DNA of 64,000 bases from Prionailurus bengalensis (Eukaryota; Chordata; Mammalia; Carnivora; Felidae), in assembly GCF_016509475.1 (NCBI RefSeq), contig NC_057351.1, positions 11,373,001-11,437,000 of the forward strand. The letters are read 5' to 3'. How positions within the stretch are numbered: the first letter of the stretch is position 1; each line of letters opens with the position of its first letter. The notes beneath the pieces are model-generated. The model was not told the origin of the DNA and made no database searches. It saw only the letters and a list, made by a program, of their open reading frames with translations. The position numbers and the translations under genes are program-made. This document shows, one piece after another, positions 12,241 to 23,035 of this stretch.

Positions 12241-12476
12241 CAGGGTGCCTGGGTGGCTCAGTCGGTTAAGCGTCCAACTTCAGCTCAGGTCATGATCTTG
12301 TGGTTCACAGGTTCAAGCCCTGCGTCAGGCTCTGTTCTGATAGCTCAGAGCCTGGAGCTCGCTTTGTGGATTCTGTCTCCCTCTCTCTCTGCCCCTCCCC
12401 TGCTCGTATTCTTTCTCTCTCTCTCTTTCTCTCTCTCTCTCTCAAATAAATAAAACATTTTAAAAAGTCTTTAAAA
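12241..12476 (+). mobile_element. Can-SINE (felid type)
   Basis: Full length, with an expanded CTCTTTCTCTCTCTC end of the body. TSD AAAACTCCAAGTCACT before and AAAACTTCAAAGTCACT after the tail. Confidence 0.96.
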
Positions 12477-12528
12477 AAACTTCAAAGTCACTGTAATTTC
12501 ACTGACTATGAATTTTTAGTGCACCTAA

Positions 12529-12760
12529 CAGGGGCGTCTGGGTGGCTCAGTCAATTAGTTAAGTGTCTGACTTCAGCTCAGGTCATGATCTCACAGTTTG
12601 TGGGTTCGAGCCGCGCATCAGGCTCTGTGCGGACAGTTCAGAGCCTGGAGCCTGCTTTGGATTCTGTGTCTCCCTCTCTCTCTCTGCCCCTCCCCTGCTC
12701 ATGCTCTGTCTCTCTCTCTCCCTCTCTCTTTCAAAAATAAATAAACATTAAAAGAAAATG
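12529..12760 (+). mobile_element. Can-SINE (felid type)
   Basis: Head GGGGCGTCTGGGTGGCTCAG with a small duplication in the A-box region (TCAATTAGTTAAG). Perfect TSD TGCACCTAA at 12520-12528 and 12761-12769. It lies 50 bases from the preceding SINE, in the same orientation. Confidence 0.96.
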
Positions 12761-13965
12761 TGCACCTAATAACCGACAGTGTGTGCCTTATTTGACAATA
12801 CTTTGAAAAATTCCAGGCTGCACACTGCAAGCTATGCCTACATAACACATTATCTCCCAGTATAACACGCTTCATTAAGGAGCTCATATTTCAGGTTGAT
12901 CACATAAAACTGCCTGGAGAGGCCCTGTAAGGTTATTCTTGTAATAAGTACAAACTTTCCCTATTATGTCATCAATTCCACTTTTCATCAGTAGTATCAC
13001 AGTGTCACTGAAATAAAAGTAGTCAGCTATTTTTGTGTTTTCAGCGATAAAATACAATGTAAGTCTAATCTCAACTGTTGGACCATTTCTTTCTCAGTAG
13101 AACGCACGCCCTTTGACAGCCAGGATGGGTCCATCCGAGGCCCGGAAAAAAACGAGCATTAGCACAGTAATAAAAGCACAGCCCCTCCAAGTTCTGCACT
13201 GTGTAACAGTTTGGCATATATTGGCATTTATTTATAAGGATTTTATAAGATACATAATTCCAATCAGTGGACTTTAGCATAGAATCGTAAAACACGATCA
13301 GTAAAAGATTCTACGCGGTAAAGAGAAGGCTTCACCCTACAAGGAAACTACTTTTTCTCCCTGTGAGCGCTGTCCCGGAGCGTCTTCACTCGGTGACATC
13401 ACAGTCACTAGCTCACGTGTATGACAAGGCCCCGAGAAGTTGACAAATCGCTCTCTTTCTGAAGACGTCTCTTCTTTGTGTGAACTTGTGTGAGGATGCA
13501 AAGTCACTGAACTTCTCTGTGCCTCCTGTCTTCACATGCAAAATGAAGCTAAGGGTCATTGGGTTGGTGAGAAAGGAATGAAAGACAGAACCCACCTAGA
13601 CATCATGGAGGAGCCTTTGCCCAGCAAATGTAGCTCTGGGGGTTTGCAGGAAGACGAGGAATATGGCACTGTGTTTACTGTTTCTAAGTAAGGTGTTAAA
13701 GACTCAATATTGCTTGTTGAATTGAACTGCCGTAGGACCATATACTGGTTTATATGCAAAGGTATAATAAGTCCTAAGTTATGAAACTGCTCAGAACAAG
13801 ATAAGAAGCAAAGAAATTCACAAACAACTCTGTAGGACTTTTTTTGGCATCTGCTGTAGGATCCTATAGAAAAGTCAAGCTCTGAAAATCAAATATACAT
13901 TACGCAGATCAAAGAGATGCTTTTTTTTGCCCTAGCTACCTTCTCCCTCTTGCAAAAACCTACTT

Positions 13966-14157
13966 TTTTTTTTATTTTGAGAAACAGAGTAGAGGAGAGG
14001 CAGAGAGAGAGAGGGAGAGGGAGAGAGAGAACCCCAAGCAGGCTCCGTGCTATGGGCACAGAGTCCAATGTGAGGCTCAAACCCATGAACTTTGAGATCG
14101 TGACATGAGCTAAGTCAAGAGTCGGATGCTTAGCTGACTGAGCCCCCCAGGTGCCCC
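13966..14157 (-). mobile_element. Can-SINE (felid type, diverged)
   Basis: Short T tail, GA-rich body, GACTGAGCCCCCCAGGTGCC end. TSD AAAAACCTACTT / AAAGATCTACTT. The CTATGGGCACAGAGTCC block shows several changes. Confidence 0.93.
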
Positions 14158-14288
14158 ACAAAGATCTACTTCTGAAGGCACCCACTCTGGCATCCTAACT
14201 TTGGCTCTCCACACAGGATTCCCAGGACTGCTGGGGCTGACAGCCCATCTGACACATTCACTTTCCACCATCAAAAGGAATTCTAGAA

Positions 14289-14700
14289 CAGGGTCTGGCA
14301 AACTTTTCTGTAAAGGGCTAGACTGTAAATACTTGGGGGTAAATGGGTCTTAAGGTTTCTTTCATATTACTTAACTCTGAAAGCAGTATGGGTAATATGT
14401 CAAAAAATGTGCATGTCTATGTTCCAATAAAATTTTATTTAGAAGAACAGGCAAGGGGCTGGGTTTTCTTTTTCCAGTTTTATTTATTTTGAGAGAAAGA
14501 GCAGGGGAGGAACAGAGAGAGAGAGACTCCCAAGTAGGCTCTGTACTGTCAGTGCAGAGCCCAATGTGGGGCTCAAACTCATGAACCATGAGATCATGAC
14601 CTGAGCTGAAATCAAGAGTCGGACTCTCAACCAACTGAGTCACCTGGGCACTCCAGCAGTGGGCTGGATTTGACCCACACACCATAGTTTACAAAGCCTG
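14289..14700. mobile_element. hAT-type MITE split by a SINE
   Basis: Left end GGTCTGGCAAACTTTTCTGT, internal TGTTCCAATAAAATTTTATT, right end GGCTGGATTTGACCCACACA...ATAGTTTACAAAGCCTGAT. This is a familiar eutherian DNA-transposon relic whose family name I do not assign. The SINE at 14466 interrupts it. It is also the likely source of the 26-base patch found in the SINE at 15592. Confidence 0.7.
14466..14656 (-). mobile_element. Can-SINE (felid type, older)
   Basis: Inserted in the hAT-type MITE. Ends CAACTGAGTCACCTGGGCAC on the plus strand. Approximate TSD GGGGCTGGGTTT / GTGGGCTGGATTT. The CAAGAGTCGGACTCTC variant marks an older subfamily. Confidence 0.94.
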
Positions 14701-14784
14701 ATCTAAAAGATCCTGCCCACATTATTGGCAATTTTAACCTCTGAGAGAGCCAGCTAGATGAAATCTGAGGTCTGGAGATTTTCA

Positions 14785-15515
14785 TCACTGTGTTAGGGTT
14801 CTTCAGAGAAAAAGAACCAACAGGATATAGATAACTCCTAATATATACATAGGGCTTATTTTTATATATATTATGCTTATATATAACACATGCATAATAA
14901 ATAAATGTGATATAGTAACCATTAGTATGAAAATAAATAGAATATTATAAATATCTAATTATGTAGAAAGAATTTTTATATGAGGAGTTGGCTCGAGCTG
15001 CCAAGCCCAGGGATCTACAGCTGGTAGCTGGAAACCCAGGAGAGCTGTATGGTATAAGTTCTAGTCCATGTCCAAAGGGCTGAGAATGAGGAGAGCCAAC
15101 TGCATAGTTCCACTCCAGAGAGTGCCAGGTTCAAGGCCCAAGAAGACCTGATAGTTCAGTTTTCTGCTTCACTCAGTCTATCAACTTAAATATTAAACTT
15201 GGGGCGCCTGGGTGGCTCAGTCGGTTAAGCATCCAACTTGGATTCAGGTCATGATCTCACGGTCCGTGAGCTCAAGCCCTGCGTCGGGCTCTGTGCTGAC
15301 AGCTCAGAGCCTGGAGCCTGCTGTGTCTCCCTCTCTCTGACCCTCCCCCGTTCATGCTCTGTCTCTCTGTCTCAAAAATAAATAAATGTTAAAAAAAAAT
15401 TTAAAAAAAAATTAAACTCATCCCCAAAAACCCTCACAGAAACACCCAGAATAATGTGTGACCAAATATCTGTGCACTCTGTGGCCCAGTCAAGTTGACA
15501 CATAAAATTAAACAA
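14785..15515. mobile_element. Old eutherian interspersed repeat, split by a SINE
   Basis: Starts GTGTTAGGGTTCTTCAGAGA, has a TA-rich variable middle, then GAGGAGTTGGCTC, and ends CCCAGTCAAGTTGACACATA after the SINE at 15201. I know this as a common mammalian repeat but cannot give its class with certainty. Confidence 0.6.
15201..15410 (+). mobile_element. Can-SINE (felid type)
   Basis: Canonical head at 15201. The body has a deletion between GCCTGCTG and TGTCTCCC. The tail extends as A-rich sequence. TSD about TATTAAACT / ATTAAACT. Confidence 0.96.
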
Positions 15516-15591
15516 CAAAATAAGGAATTGAGAGAAAATCCACACTATCTTGAATCACATTTCTTTTTCATTTAACTTTTGTTACCGCGTG

Positions 15592-15796
15592 CTTGTTTTT
15601 GAAAGACAGTACGTGAGGGAGGGAGGGGCAGAGAGAGAGGGAGACACAGAATCGGAAGCAGGCTCCAGGCTCTGAGCTGTCAGCACAGAGCCCCATGCGG
15701 GGCTCGAACTCACAAACTGCAAGATCATGACCTGAGCTGAAGTCATATTACTTAACTCTGAAAGCAGTTAACAGACTGAGCCACCAGGGTGCCCCA
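15592..15796 (-). mobile_element. Can-SINE with foreign 26-base patch
   Basis: Felid-type copy whose expected GAAGTCGGACGCTTAACCGA junction is replaced. After GAAG, positions 15743-15768 are identical to 14362-14387 in the hAT-type MITE; the SINE then resumes at TTAACAGACTGAGCCACC. The tail end (left) is degraded and lacks a clean T run. Confidence 0.92.
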
Positions 15797-16236
15797 ACCC
15801 TGAGTCACATTACTAAGTCTGGAACTAACATCTACATTGTGAGTGATTCTTCTTCTTCACAAGGTAATTACAGATAAATTCAGGGTTTCAGAGCACATGA
15901 CTCATCCCCAAACACTTGAGTTTGATCAGTGAAGTATGAGCAATACAGCTGTCTTATATCTGAATTACAAAAAGAATAATTATTTTCAATATCTGCTTGT
16001 CTTTCTTTTCTTTTGTGATCCTCATTCCTAAAATGATACTATTCAGGAATTCTTTGTTTCCTATTATTGTGTAACAACTGACCACGGACTTACTAGTTGA
16101 AAACAATATGCATTTATCAATCCCGTGGTCTGCAGGCTGGAAGTCTGGGGGAAGCATAGCTGGGTTTCCAGCTCAGGGCCTCACAGGCTGAAACGAAAAT
16201 GTCGGCTGGAGCTGTATTCTTGCCTGCAGCTCAGGG

Positions 16237-16240
<4 letters not shown>

Positions 16241-16288
<48 letters not shown>
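16241..16288. repeat. (CT)n microsatellite
   Basis: (CT)20 followed by GTCTCTCT, at the tail side of the old minus-strand SINE at 16292. Likely length-polymorphic. Confidence 0.95.
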
Positions 16289-16291
16289 ATA

Positions 16292-16412
16292 TCGTAAGAT
16301 TTTATTTTATTTCTTTTAGTAATCTCTATGTCCAACGTGGGGCTCAAACTCACAACCCCGAGATCAAGAGTTGCATGCTCCTCCATCTGAGCCTCCATCT
16401 AAGCTCCCTGGT
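16292..16412 (-). mobile_element. Old short Can-SINE
   Basis: TAAGATTTTATTTTATTTC tail, then AGTAATCTCTATGTCCAACG, TGGGGCTCAAACTCACAACC and CCGAGATCAAGAGTTGCATG. This is the older carnivoran Can-SINE form without the long CT body. It ends near CCATCTAAGCTCCCTGG, diverged. Confidence 0.85.
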
Positions 16413-17051
16413 GGTTGGTTGGTAAAAGTCGTTACTCGCAGCTGTATGACCAAGGTCCATTTTCTTGCCAGGTCTCCATTTCTTTCAACAACTAAAGTCT
16501 GCCCTTAGATCCTGGGCACATGGCCAGCTCCATCAACCCTCTCACAATATCTCAGCTTACTTGTTCAAGGCTGACAGGAGAATTTTTTTTTTTTCACACT
16601 TTTAATCGCTGACTTCAACAGGGCTCAGTCCCTTCCATTAAAGACTCACCTGATTAGGTCAGGCCCACCGAGGAAAATCCATCCTTTGATTAAGTCAAGG
16701 TCAGCCCATTGAGAAAATATATTTGCAACACATTTTCCAGGTTTTTATACAATGTAACCTCAGCATGGGAGTAAAGCCCACCATATTCATAGTCCCACCA
16801 CACACACAAAAAAGGAGGGGATATTACAGAGTGTATACAGCAGGAGGGCAGGAATCTTAGGGGCCACCTCAGAATTCAATCTTCTATTTGTCCTCTCCTT
16901 CAAAATTTTCCTCCTTTCTTTTGAGTTAAACATTTTTTCATTATTGTCATTCTAGCTTCTCTTTAATATTTTACATTCTTTTACTATGTTTTCCGTGATT
17001 ACTATAAAGATTACAATAGGTGTTCTTGCTTATTAAAAATTATTTAATTAT

Positions 17052-17273
17052 GGGGCGCCTGGGTGGCTCAGTCGGTTAAGCAACTGACTTCGGCTCAGGT
17101 CATGATGTCACAGTTCATGGGTTCAAGCCCGGCATCAGGTTCTGTGCTGACAGCTTAGAGCCTGGAGCCTGCTTTGGATTCAGTGTCTCCTTCTCTCTCT
17201 GCCCCTCCCCCATTTGCGCTCTGTCTCTATTTCTCTCAAAAATAAATAAAATGTGAAAAAAAAATTAAAAACA
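17052..17273 (+). mobile_element. Can-SINE (felid type)
   Basis: Full length with tail AAATAAATAAAATGTGAAAA. Near-perfect TSD ATTATTTAATTA on both sides. Confidence 0.97.
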
Positions 17274-17610
17274 ATTATTTAATTACTAATTTTACTACTT
17301 CCCAGACAACACGAGAATTGTCATTTAGTTCTATTCTCCTGACTTGTGTGCTACTATTACAATGAATTTTGTTCACTATAGTTTTTAAATCCAAGATTTA
17401 TATATAGCTGGCATCATCAACATTTTGCTTAACTGATGGTCTTTATAAGTTTTCCTCATATTTGCCTTCCTTCTGCTCTTTTTTTCTCCCTTTCTGTATC
17501 TCCAAAATTGTTTCTGAGATAATTTTCTTCTACTTGAAGGACACCATTTAATAATATGTCCTTGACTGTGGGTCTACTGATAACGAATTCCCTTCGCTCA
17601 GTCTTTTTTT

Positions 17611-17831
17611 TTTTTTAATTTTTTTTTCAACATTTATTTATTTTTGGGACAGAGAGAGACAGAGCTTGAACGGGGGAGGGGCAGAGAGAGAGGGAGACAC
17701 AGAATCGGAAACAGGCTCCAGGCTCCGAGCCATCAGCCCAGAGCCCGACGCGGGGCTCGAACTCCCGGACCGCGAGATCGTGACCTGGCTGAAGTTGGAC
17801 GCTTAACCGACTGTGCCACCCCAGGCGCCCC
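17611..17831 (-). mobile_element. Can-SINE (youngest subfamily)
   Basis: Near-consensus copy with diagnostic GAGCCATCAGCCCAGAGCCC and CTCCCGGACCGCGAGATCG. Long T-rich tail and a perfect 17-base TSD (TCGCTCAGTCTTTTTTT) at 17594-17610 and 17832-17848. Probably recent and possibly polymorphic. Confidence 0.98.
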
Positions 17832-18128
17832 TCGCTCAGTCTTTTTTTTAAAAAATCACCATTTTACTAGATAAAATGGTTGTCAGGCGGGTAGTCACTT
17901 TCTTTCAGCACTTTTACGTTTCTATCCAACGTCTCTGAATGTTTCTTATATGAAGTGAGCTGTAAATCTTGCTGTTGTCACTTCAAAGGTACTATACCTT
18001 TTTTCTACATTTTTAAAAAGTTTTTCAATTTGCGTTTACTTTCCAGCAGTTTTACTTTTGTCGTCCTAAGTATTTTTACTTTTTATCTGTCTTACTTAGG
18101 GTTCACAGTCCTTCTTAAACCTGTGGCT

Positions 18129-18338
18129 GAGGGGAGGCTGGGTGGCTTAGCCAGTTGAGCGGCTAACTCTTGGTTTCAGCTCAAGTCATGATCTCATGGT
18201 TCTAGAGTTTGAGCCCAACATCAGCCTCTGCACTGACGGTACAGAGCCTGTTTGAGAGTCTTCCTCTCCCCCCTCTCTCTGCCTCTCTCTCTCTCTCAAA
18301 ATAAAATAAACTTTTAAAATATATATTAAAAAAAAAAA
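18129..18338 (+). mobile_element. Can-SINE (felid type, diverged)
   Basis: Head GGGGAGGCTGGGTGGCTTAG, CTCTTGGTTTCAGCTCAAG variant, tail AAAATAAAATAAAC. Possible TSD CTGTGGCTGA / ACGTGGCTTA. One of the older felid copies. Confidence 0.9.
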
Positions 18339-18644
18339 ACGTGGCTTAACATACCTAATCAGTTGTGGAGAATCCTTAAGCAAGTTGTATTAAATACTGC
18401 CTGTGCACTGTGTATTTGTAAGCTCTCTTCTTCTTCCTCTGTCTCCCTCTCACCTTCTCCTGTTGCCCTTCCCTTTTATGCCCTTTTATTTTGGGACTCC
18501 AATTACATGTATGAGAGAACATTCTTTATTTCCTATCTATTTCTTATTCTCTTATATATTTCCTAGTCTTTTAGCCATCAGTGTTTCAGTCTGGATTCTT
18601 CTGACCTGATTTCCAATTCACTAATTCTCTTTTCAGCTACTTCT

Positions 18645-18870
18645 TTTTTTTTTTTAATTTTTTTTTCAACGTTTATTTATTTTTGGGACAGAGAGAGACA
18701 GAGCATGAATGGGGGAGGGGCAGAGAGAGAGGGAGACACAGAATCGGAAACAGGCTCCAGGCTCCGAGCCATCAGCCCAGAGCCCGACGCGGGGCTCGAA
18801 CTCCCGGACCGCGAGATCGTGACCTGGCTGAAGTCGGACGCTTAACCGACTGCGCCACCCAGGCGCCCCA
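18645..18870 (-). mobile_element. Can-SINE (youngest subfamily)
   Basis: Almost identical to the copy at 17611, with the same diagnostic blocks. Perfect 17-base TSD TCTTTTCAGCTACTTCT at 18628-18644 and 18871-18887. Confidence 0.98.
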
Positions 18871-19039
18871 TCTTTTCAGCTACTTCTAAGCTGATGTTAA
18901 ATCCATCTATGAGTGTCTAATATCAGTTAATTTTCATTTTTGGAATGCCTAAAGGATCCCTTTTTATAGTTTTCAGTTCTCTACCAAATTTCTTCATCTT
19001 CTCTTTTAATTCTTAGGCCATAATAATCATAAATATTTT

Positions 19040-19260
19040 ATTTCATTTTTTAAAATATTTAATGTTTATTTTATTTTTGAAAGAGAGAGGCAGAGTGTAA
19101 GCGGAAGAGGGGCAGAGAGAGAGGAAGACAGAATCTGAAACAGGCTCCAGGGTCTGAGCTGTCAGCACAGAGCCTGACGCAAGGCTTGAATTCACGAACT
19201 GTGAGATCATGACCTTAGCCAAAGTTGGACACTTAACCAACGGAGCCACCCAGGTGCCTG
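19040..19260 (-). mobile_element. Can-SINE (felid type)
   Basis: TATTTAATGTTTATTTTATT tail, GAAACAGGCTCCAGGGTCTG body, end GAGCCACCCAGGTGCC. TSD not clear. Confidence 0.94.
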
Positions 19261-19894
19261 TAAATAGTTTAAATTCTATTTGTGATCATTCTATTATCTA
19301 TGTATCCACGAACCGTGTGCCTTTTTCTACAGTGTGTGTTTGCTCTCGCACCTTGGTCAACTCCCATCTTATACACCTGTGTTGTGTATAACAAAGAATT
19401 TGGCTGACCTATGTCCCTGTTCCTAGGAGAGAGACCCTAAACCCCTGGAATTTCCCAAGTGACAGAAGTGGCTTTGTTATTCATGAGCCCCTCAGATTAC
19501 AACTCAATTTAGGCTACCAAGTGCACTCATAGCAGCCCCTCAATAGCTTCACTGTGGGGTTGGCCATGCTGGAAAGACCAATGAGAGGACGAAAAGCTGG
19601 AGGATGAATCCAGCCTGACCCCTGTGGGGAGTGACAGGTGCTGGAGACTGAATTCAATCATGCCATCGAATATTTAATCAATCATTGCTACATAATAAAA
19701 CCCTGATAAAAACACTTTGGAACCAAAGCCTAGTGGAGATTCCTGGACAGTGGACACATCAATTTTAGATATGTTGACCCATAGAGAAAGGGCAGAGCAG
19801 CTGTGCAATCATGCCCTCCCAGACCTCACCTTACGCATCCCTTTAGCTGGCTGGTATCATGTGTATGCTTTACAATAGGACTGGCATCATAATA

Positions 19895-20474
19895 TGATAG
19901 GGAAAGACAGGATAAAATAGAGAGGGAAAGGTTAGGACCTGACATCCCTGGGGGGAAAACACATATTTTAGAACAATGCTGGGAGCGTGACCACAGCAAA
20001 CCCCCTCGGGTGTAAGGGTCCTCCTAAAAATGCAATAGACACCACCCACCCCTCTCAGGTTTCCCTCAAGAATTTGACAAGAGACCTAATTAAAAATAAG
20101 CAGTCCCTCATAAAACATATGACCCACAAGGAACGGTATGGCCATAGACCACCCCTCATACAATGGAAATGAGCCAATCAAAAGGGAATGACTAGGCATT
20201 TAGAGGTACCTAGCCAATAAGGGTAGAACCTCTGAAGGAACAAGGGGGAATGGAAGGGACTAACCAGAACCTTATTAAACAAAGACCTTTGCCTGCAGTC
20301 ACGAGCATTCACTTTTGAATGCCCCCCCTCCCCCCACACCACGTAAAGAGAGCTTTCCTACTGTTCTTACTTTCTGATCTCATACGCGAATAAACATTTG
20401 CCTGCTGCTCATTTTATTCTGTGTCCACTTCTTCATTCTTCAGAGGGGATGAGACAACGAATCCCGGGTATTGT
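19895..20474 (+). mobile_element. Solo LTR of a class I (gamma-like) endogenous retrovirus
   Basis: Begins TG at 19895 and has U3-R-U5 layout: CCAAT boxes at 20174-20178 and 20214-20218, a TATA-like TTATTAAA near 20273, an AATAAA polyadenylation signal at 20389-20394, then a U5-like end (TCTGTGTCCACTTCTTCATT, GATGAGACAACGAATCCCGG). No gag, pol or env sequence lies next to it, so it is a lone LTR. Its right end lacks the usual CA and passes straight into 22 A residues. Assignment to gamma-like ERVs is by resemblance only. Confidence 0.65.
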
Positions 20475-20496
20475 AAAAAAAAAAAAAAAAAAAAAA
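20475..20496. repeat. A22 tract at the LTR end
   Basis: 22 consecutive A residues directly after the U5-like end of the LTR. Either a poly(A) tail from retrotransposition or a secondary expansion. Confidence 0.9.
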
Positions 20497-21026
20497 TCGT
20501 GCAATAATAATTATAGCATTTTCTTGATTTCCTGAATCTAAAGGAGTTGGCTGAGGGGAACCCTCAAATTTGTAGCCAGTTGGTTAGAAGCACAGGTGAT
20601 GTGAGGATACCACCCCCAATTTGTGTCTAGAGTCTGAGATAAGGGTAGTTTTGTACAGAACTAAGCTCTTAACTTGTATGACCTGCTAACTCTGAGTAGT
20701 CAGTACCAGAAATTCACTGTAGTCTACCAGCTGGGGTGGAGACAAAAGAGCTAGTTTAATTTTCACTATCAGACGTTATGTAAAATTATAGAGGTCATTT
20801 GAGTTCTATGTGTCACTTTCTCCCAAAAGATGTACTTTTTTTTGCTTCTGGCAGGTAAAATGATCTAGGGTTACCAGCAATCTCACATCATCTTAATCCA
20901 AATAGCAACTAATATTATTTGAGGCTGAGTCTTGAATACTTGTGAGGGCTGGTCTATTTCTGGTTCACCTTCAAGGGCACAGCTCTGGAAGCTATACCTA
21001 TACCTCTGAAAGTGCCTCTCCTCAGT

Positions 21027-21060
21027 GGGGGGGGACGGGGGTGGGCGGAGGGTCTTGGGG
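21027..21060 (+). other. G-quadruplex candidate (plus strand)
   Basis: G runs of 8, 5, 3, 3 and 4 with short spacers (GGGGGGGGACGGGGGTGGGC and onward). On the non-RNA strand of RYR2, so relevant to DNA rather than the transcript. Confidence 0.75.
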
Positions 21061-21208
21061 CTTTCATCCTCCTCTACTCTGATTCTTCCCACAGCCCTGC
21101 TCCTCAGCCACTGAAACCCCCTGGAGAGACGAGGTTGCTCCAAATGCTATAAACTCAGTTCTCTGGTCTCCTTGTATTTTGGGACACTGGCCCTCACATT
21201 TTGACTGC

Positions 21209-21235
21209 TTTTTTTTTTTTTTTTTTTTTTTTTTT
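21209..21235. repeat. T27 homopolymer
   Basis: About 27 T residues followed by GCTCTGAGTTATC. Not obviously the tail of a SINE or LINE; the flanks are unrecognised. Confidence 0.9.
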
Positions 21236-21980
21236 GCTCTGAGTTATCTTCAAACAGATTTTAGGGGATGGTTTACCTTTTTTAGTTTTTCTCAGGAGGA
21301 CCTTGGTTTGAAACAACCTATCTACTATTATTACCAATTTCACTTTTAAAAATTTTCTTTAAAATACAATTATTTTCAACTTTGAGTCCATCCGGCCAAT
21401 GGGGAATTCAAGAGCTCATTATTCTTGCTAGAGTGGTGCAGCAATTTCAGACATGGGGTAAGACCGGTTCACTTGTTAGATCTCCTGTACACACATGCTC
21501 CCTTCCAGCCTGAGGGCTACTGATTTCTATTCACTGGAGAGGCATGACATTTTGCCAAAGTGAAAAAAAAACCCAGAGCCATTCCCCTCTGACTTCTTGC
21601 CATCTCCTTATGAGCTAAGACAAAATGGGAAGTAGAAAGCTATCAGGTAGTAGACGGCTGGTCATCCTGAAAGTGGAACCCAGTAAAAATACTCCCTCCC
21701 CAGTCTCTGCAGATGTCTTCAAAATTTGTTTTGAACTAACACCACAGAAATATATAATCAAATATATTCATTTATTCAATATAATCAAATATAATCATTT
21801 GATTATAAGAAAACATTATTAAAAAACTGTAAGACAACAAGCTGCACAACCTAGAAAAAGTGGATAAATTCCTAGAAACCTACAACCCTCCAAAACTGAA
21901 TTAGGAACAAATAGAAATTTTGAACAGACCACAATTATCAGCAACAAAATTGAAATCAGTAATTAAAAAAACTCCAAACT

Positions 21981-22203
21981 GGGGCACCTGGGTGGTTCAA
22001 TCAGTTAAGCGTGCAAGTCTTGGTTTCAGCTCAGGTCATGATCTCACGGTTTGTGAGTTCAAGCCCCACATCACGCTCTGTGCTGTCAGCACAGAGTCTC
22101 CTTGAGATTCTCTTTCTCCCTCTCTGTCTGCTTCTTCCCTGCTTACTTCCTCTCTCTCTCTCAAAATAAATAAACTTAAAAAAAATTAAAAAAACAAAAA
22201 ATT
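21981..22203 (+). mobile_element. Can-SINE (felid type, older) inside L1
   Basis: Head GGGGCACCTGGGTGGTTCAA, CTTGGTTTCAGCTCAGG variant. TSD AAAAAAACTCCAAACT / AAAAAAACCCTCCAAACC. Confidence 0.95.
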
Positions 22204-23035
22204 AAAAAAAACCCTCCAAACCAACAAAAGTCTAGGACCAGATTGCTTCACAGGTAACTTCTACCAAACATTCAAAGGAGAGTTGATATCTGTTCTTCTC
22301 AAACTATTCCAAAAAAAATAGCAGACGAAGGAAAGCTTCCAAATTCCTTCTAAAAGGTCAGCATTACCCTCCTACCAAATCCAGACAAAGACACTACAAA
22401 GAAAAACAAAGGAAGAAAACTAAAGGATAACAATATCTCTGATGAACATAGATGCAAAAATCATCAACAAAATAGTAGCAAGTCAAATTCAACAACACAT
22501 TTAAAAATTCATTCACCATGAACAAGTGGGATTTAATCCAAAAATGCCAAGGGTGATTCAATATTTACAAATCAATCAATATGATCCATCACATTAAGAA
22601 GTGAAAGGATAAAAGCCATATGGTCAGCACAACAGATGCAGAAAAAGTATCTAACAAAGTACAACATCCACGATAAAAACTCAATGAAGTAGATATGGAG
22701 GAAACACACCTCAACATAATAAAGACCATATATAAAAAACCCACAGCTGACATCATACTTGATGGGGAAAAACTAAGATCTTTTTCTCCTAGATGAAGAA
22801 CAAGACAAGGATGCACATTCTCATCATTTTTATTCGATATAGTACTGAAAGTCTTAGCTGCAGCAATCAGTCAAGAAAAAGAAATAAAAGGCATCCAAAT
22901 TGGTAAGAAAGAGGTAGAACTATTTTCAAAAGACACGATGCATCAAACTAAAGATTCCATTAAAAAAAAAAAGCCACTAGAACTGATAAATGAATTCAAC
23001 GAAGTCACAGGATACAAAATTGACATACAGAAATA

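Larger units (their letters stand above)
16040..16740. mobile_element. Old interspersed repeat (class unresolved)
   Basis: TATTGTGTAACAACTGACCA and CAGGCTGGAAGTCTGGG at the left, then CACCTGATTAGGTCAGGCCC and TTTGATTAAGTCAAGGTCAG at the right, resemble a common eutherian repeat. It is broken by a CT microsatellite and an old SINE. I do not assign a family. Confidence 0.5.
19390..20770 (+). mobile_element. Ancient LTR-like repeat, split by a younger LTR
   Basis: Left half (TTTGGCTGACCTATGTCCCT, ACTGAATTCAATCATGCCAT, ATAAAACCCTGATAAAAAC, TAGCTGGCTGGTATCATG) and right half from 20497 (GAACCCTCAAATTTGTAGCC, AGTTGGTTAGAAGCACAGGT, TACCAGCTGGGGTGG) belong to one old mammalian repeat that I believe is ERVL-like. 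The right half resumes where the left half stops, so the material at 19895-20496 is a later insertion. Confidence 0.55.

Noticed and set aside
17644..17874. Open frame giving an Arg-rich peptide, with similar frames at 18683 and 51552
   Set aside because: It is the same antisense translation of young Can-SINEs; the similarity between frames reflects shared repeat sequence, not a gene family.
19895..20474. Possible full provirus around the LTR
   Set aside because: No second LTR and no gag, pol or env coding sequence was seen on either side within the window; it stands alone.
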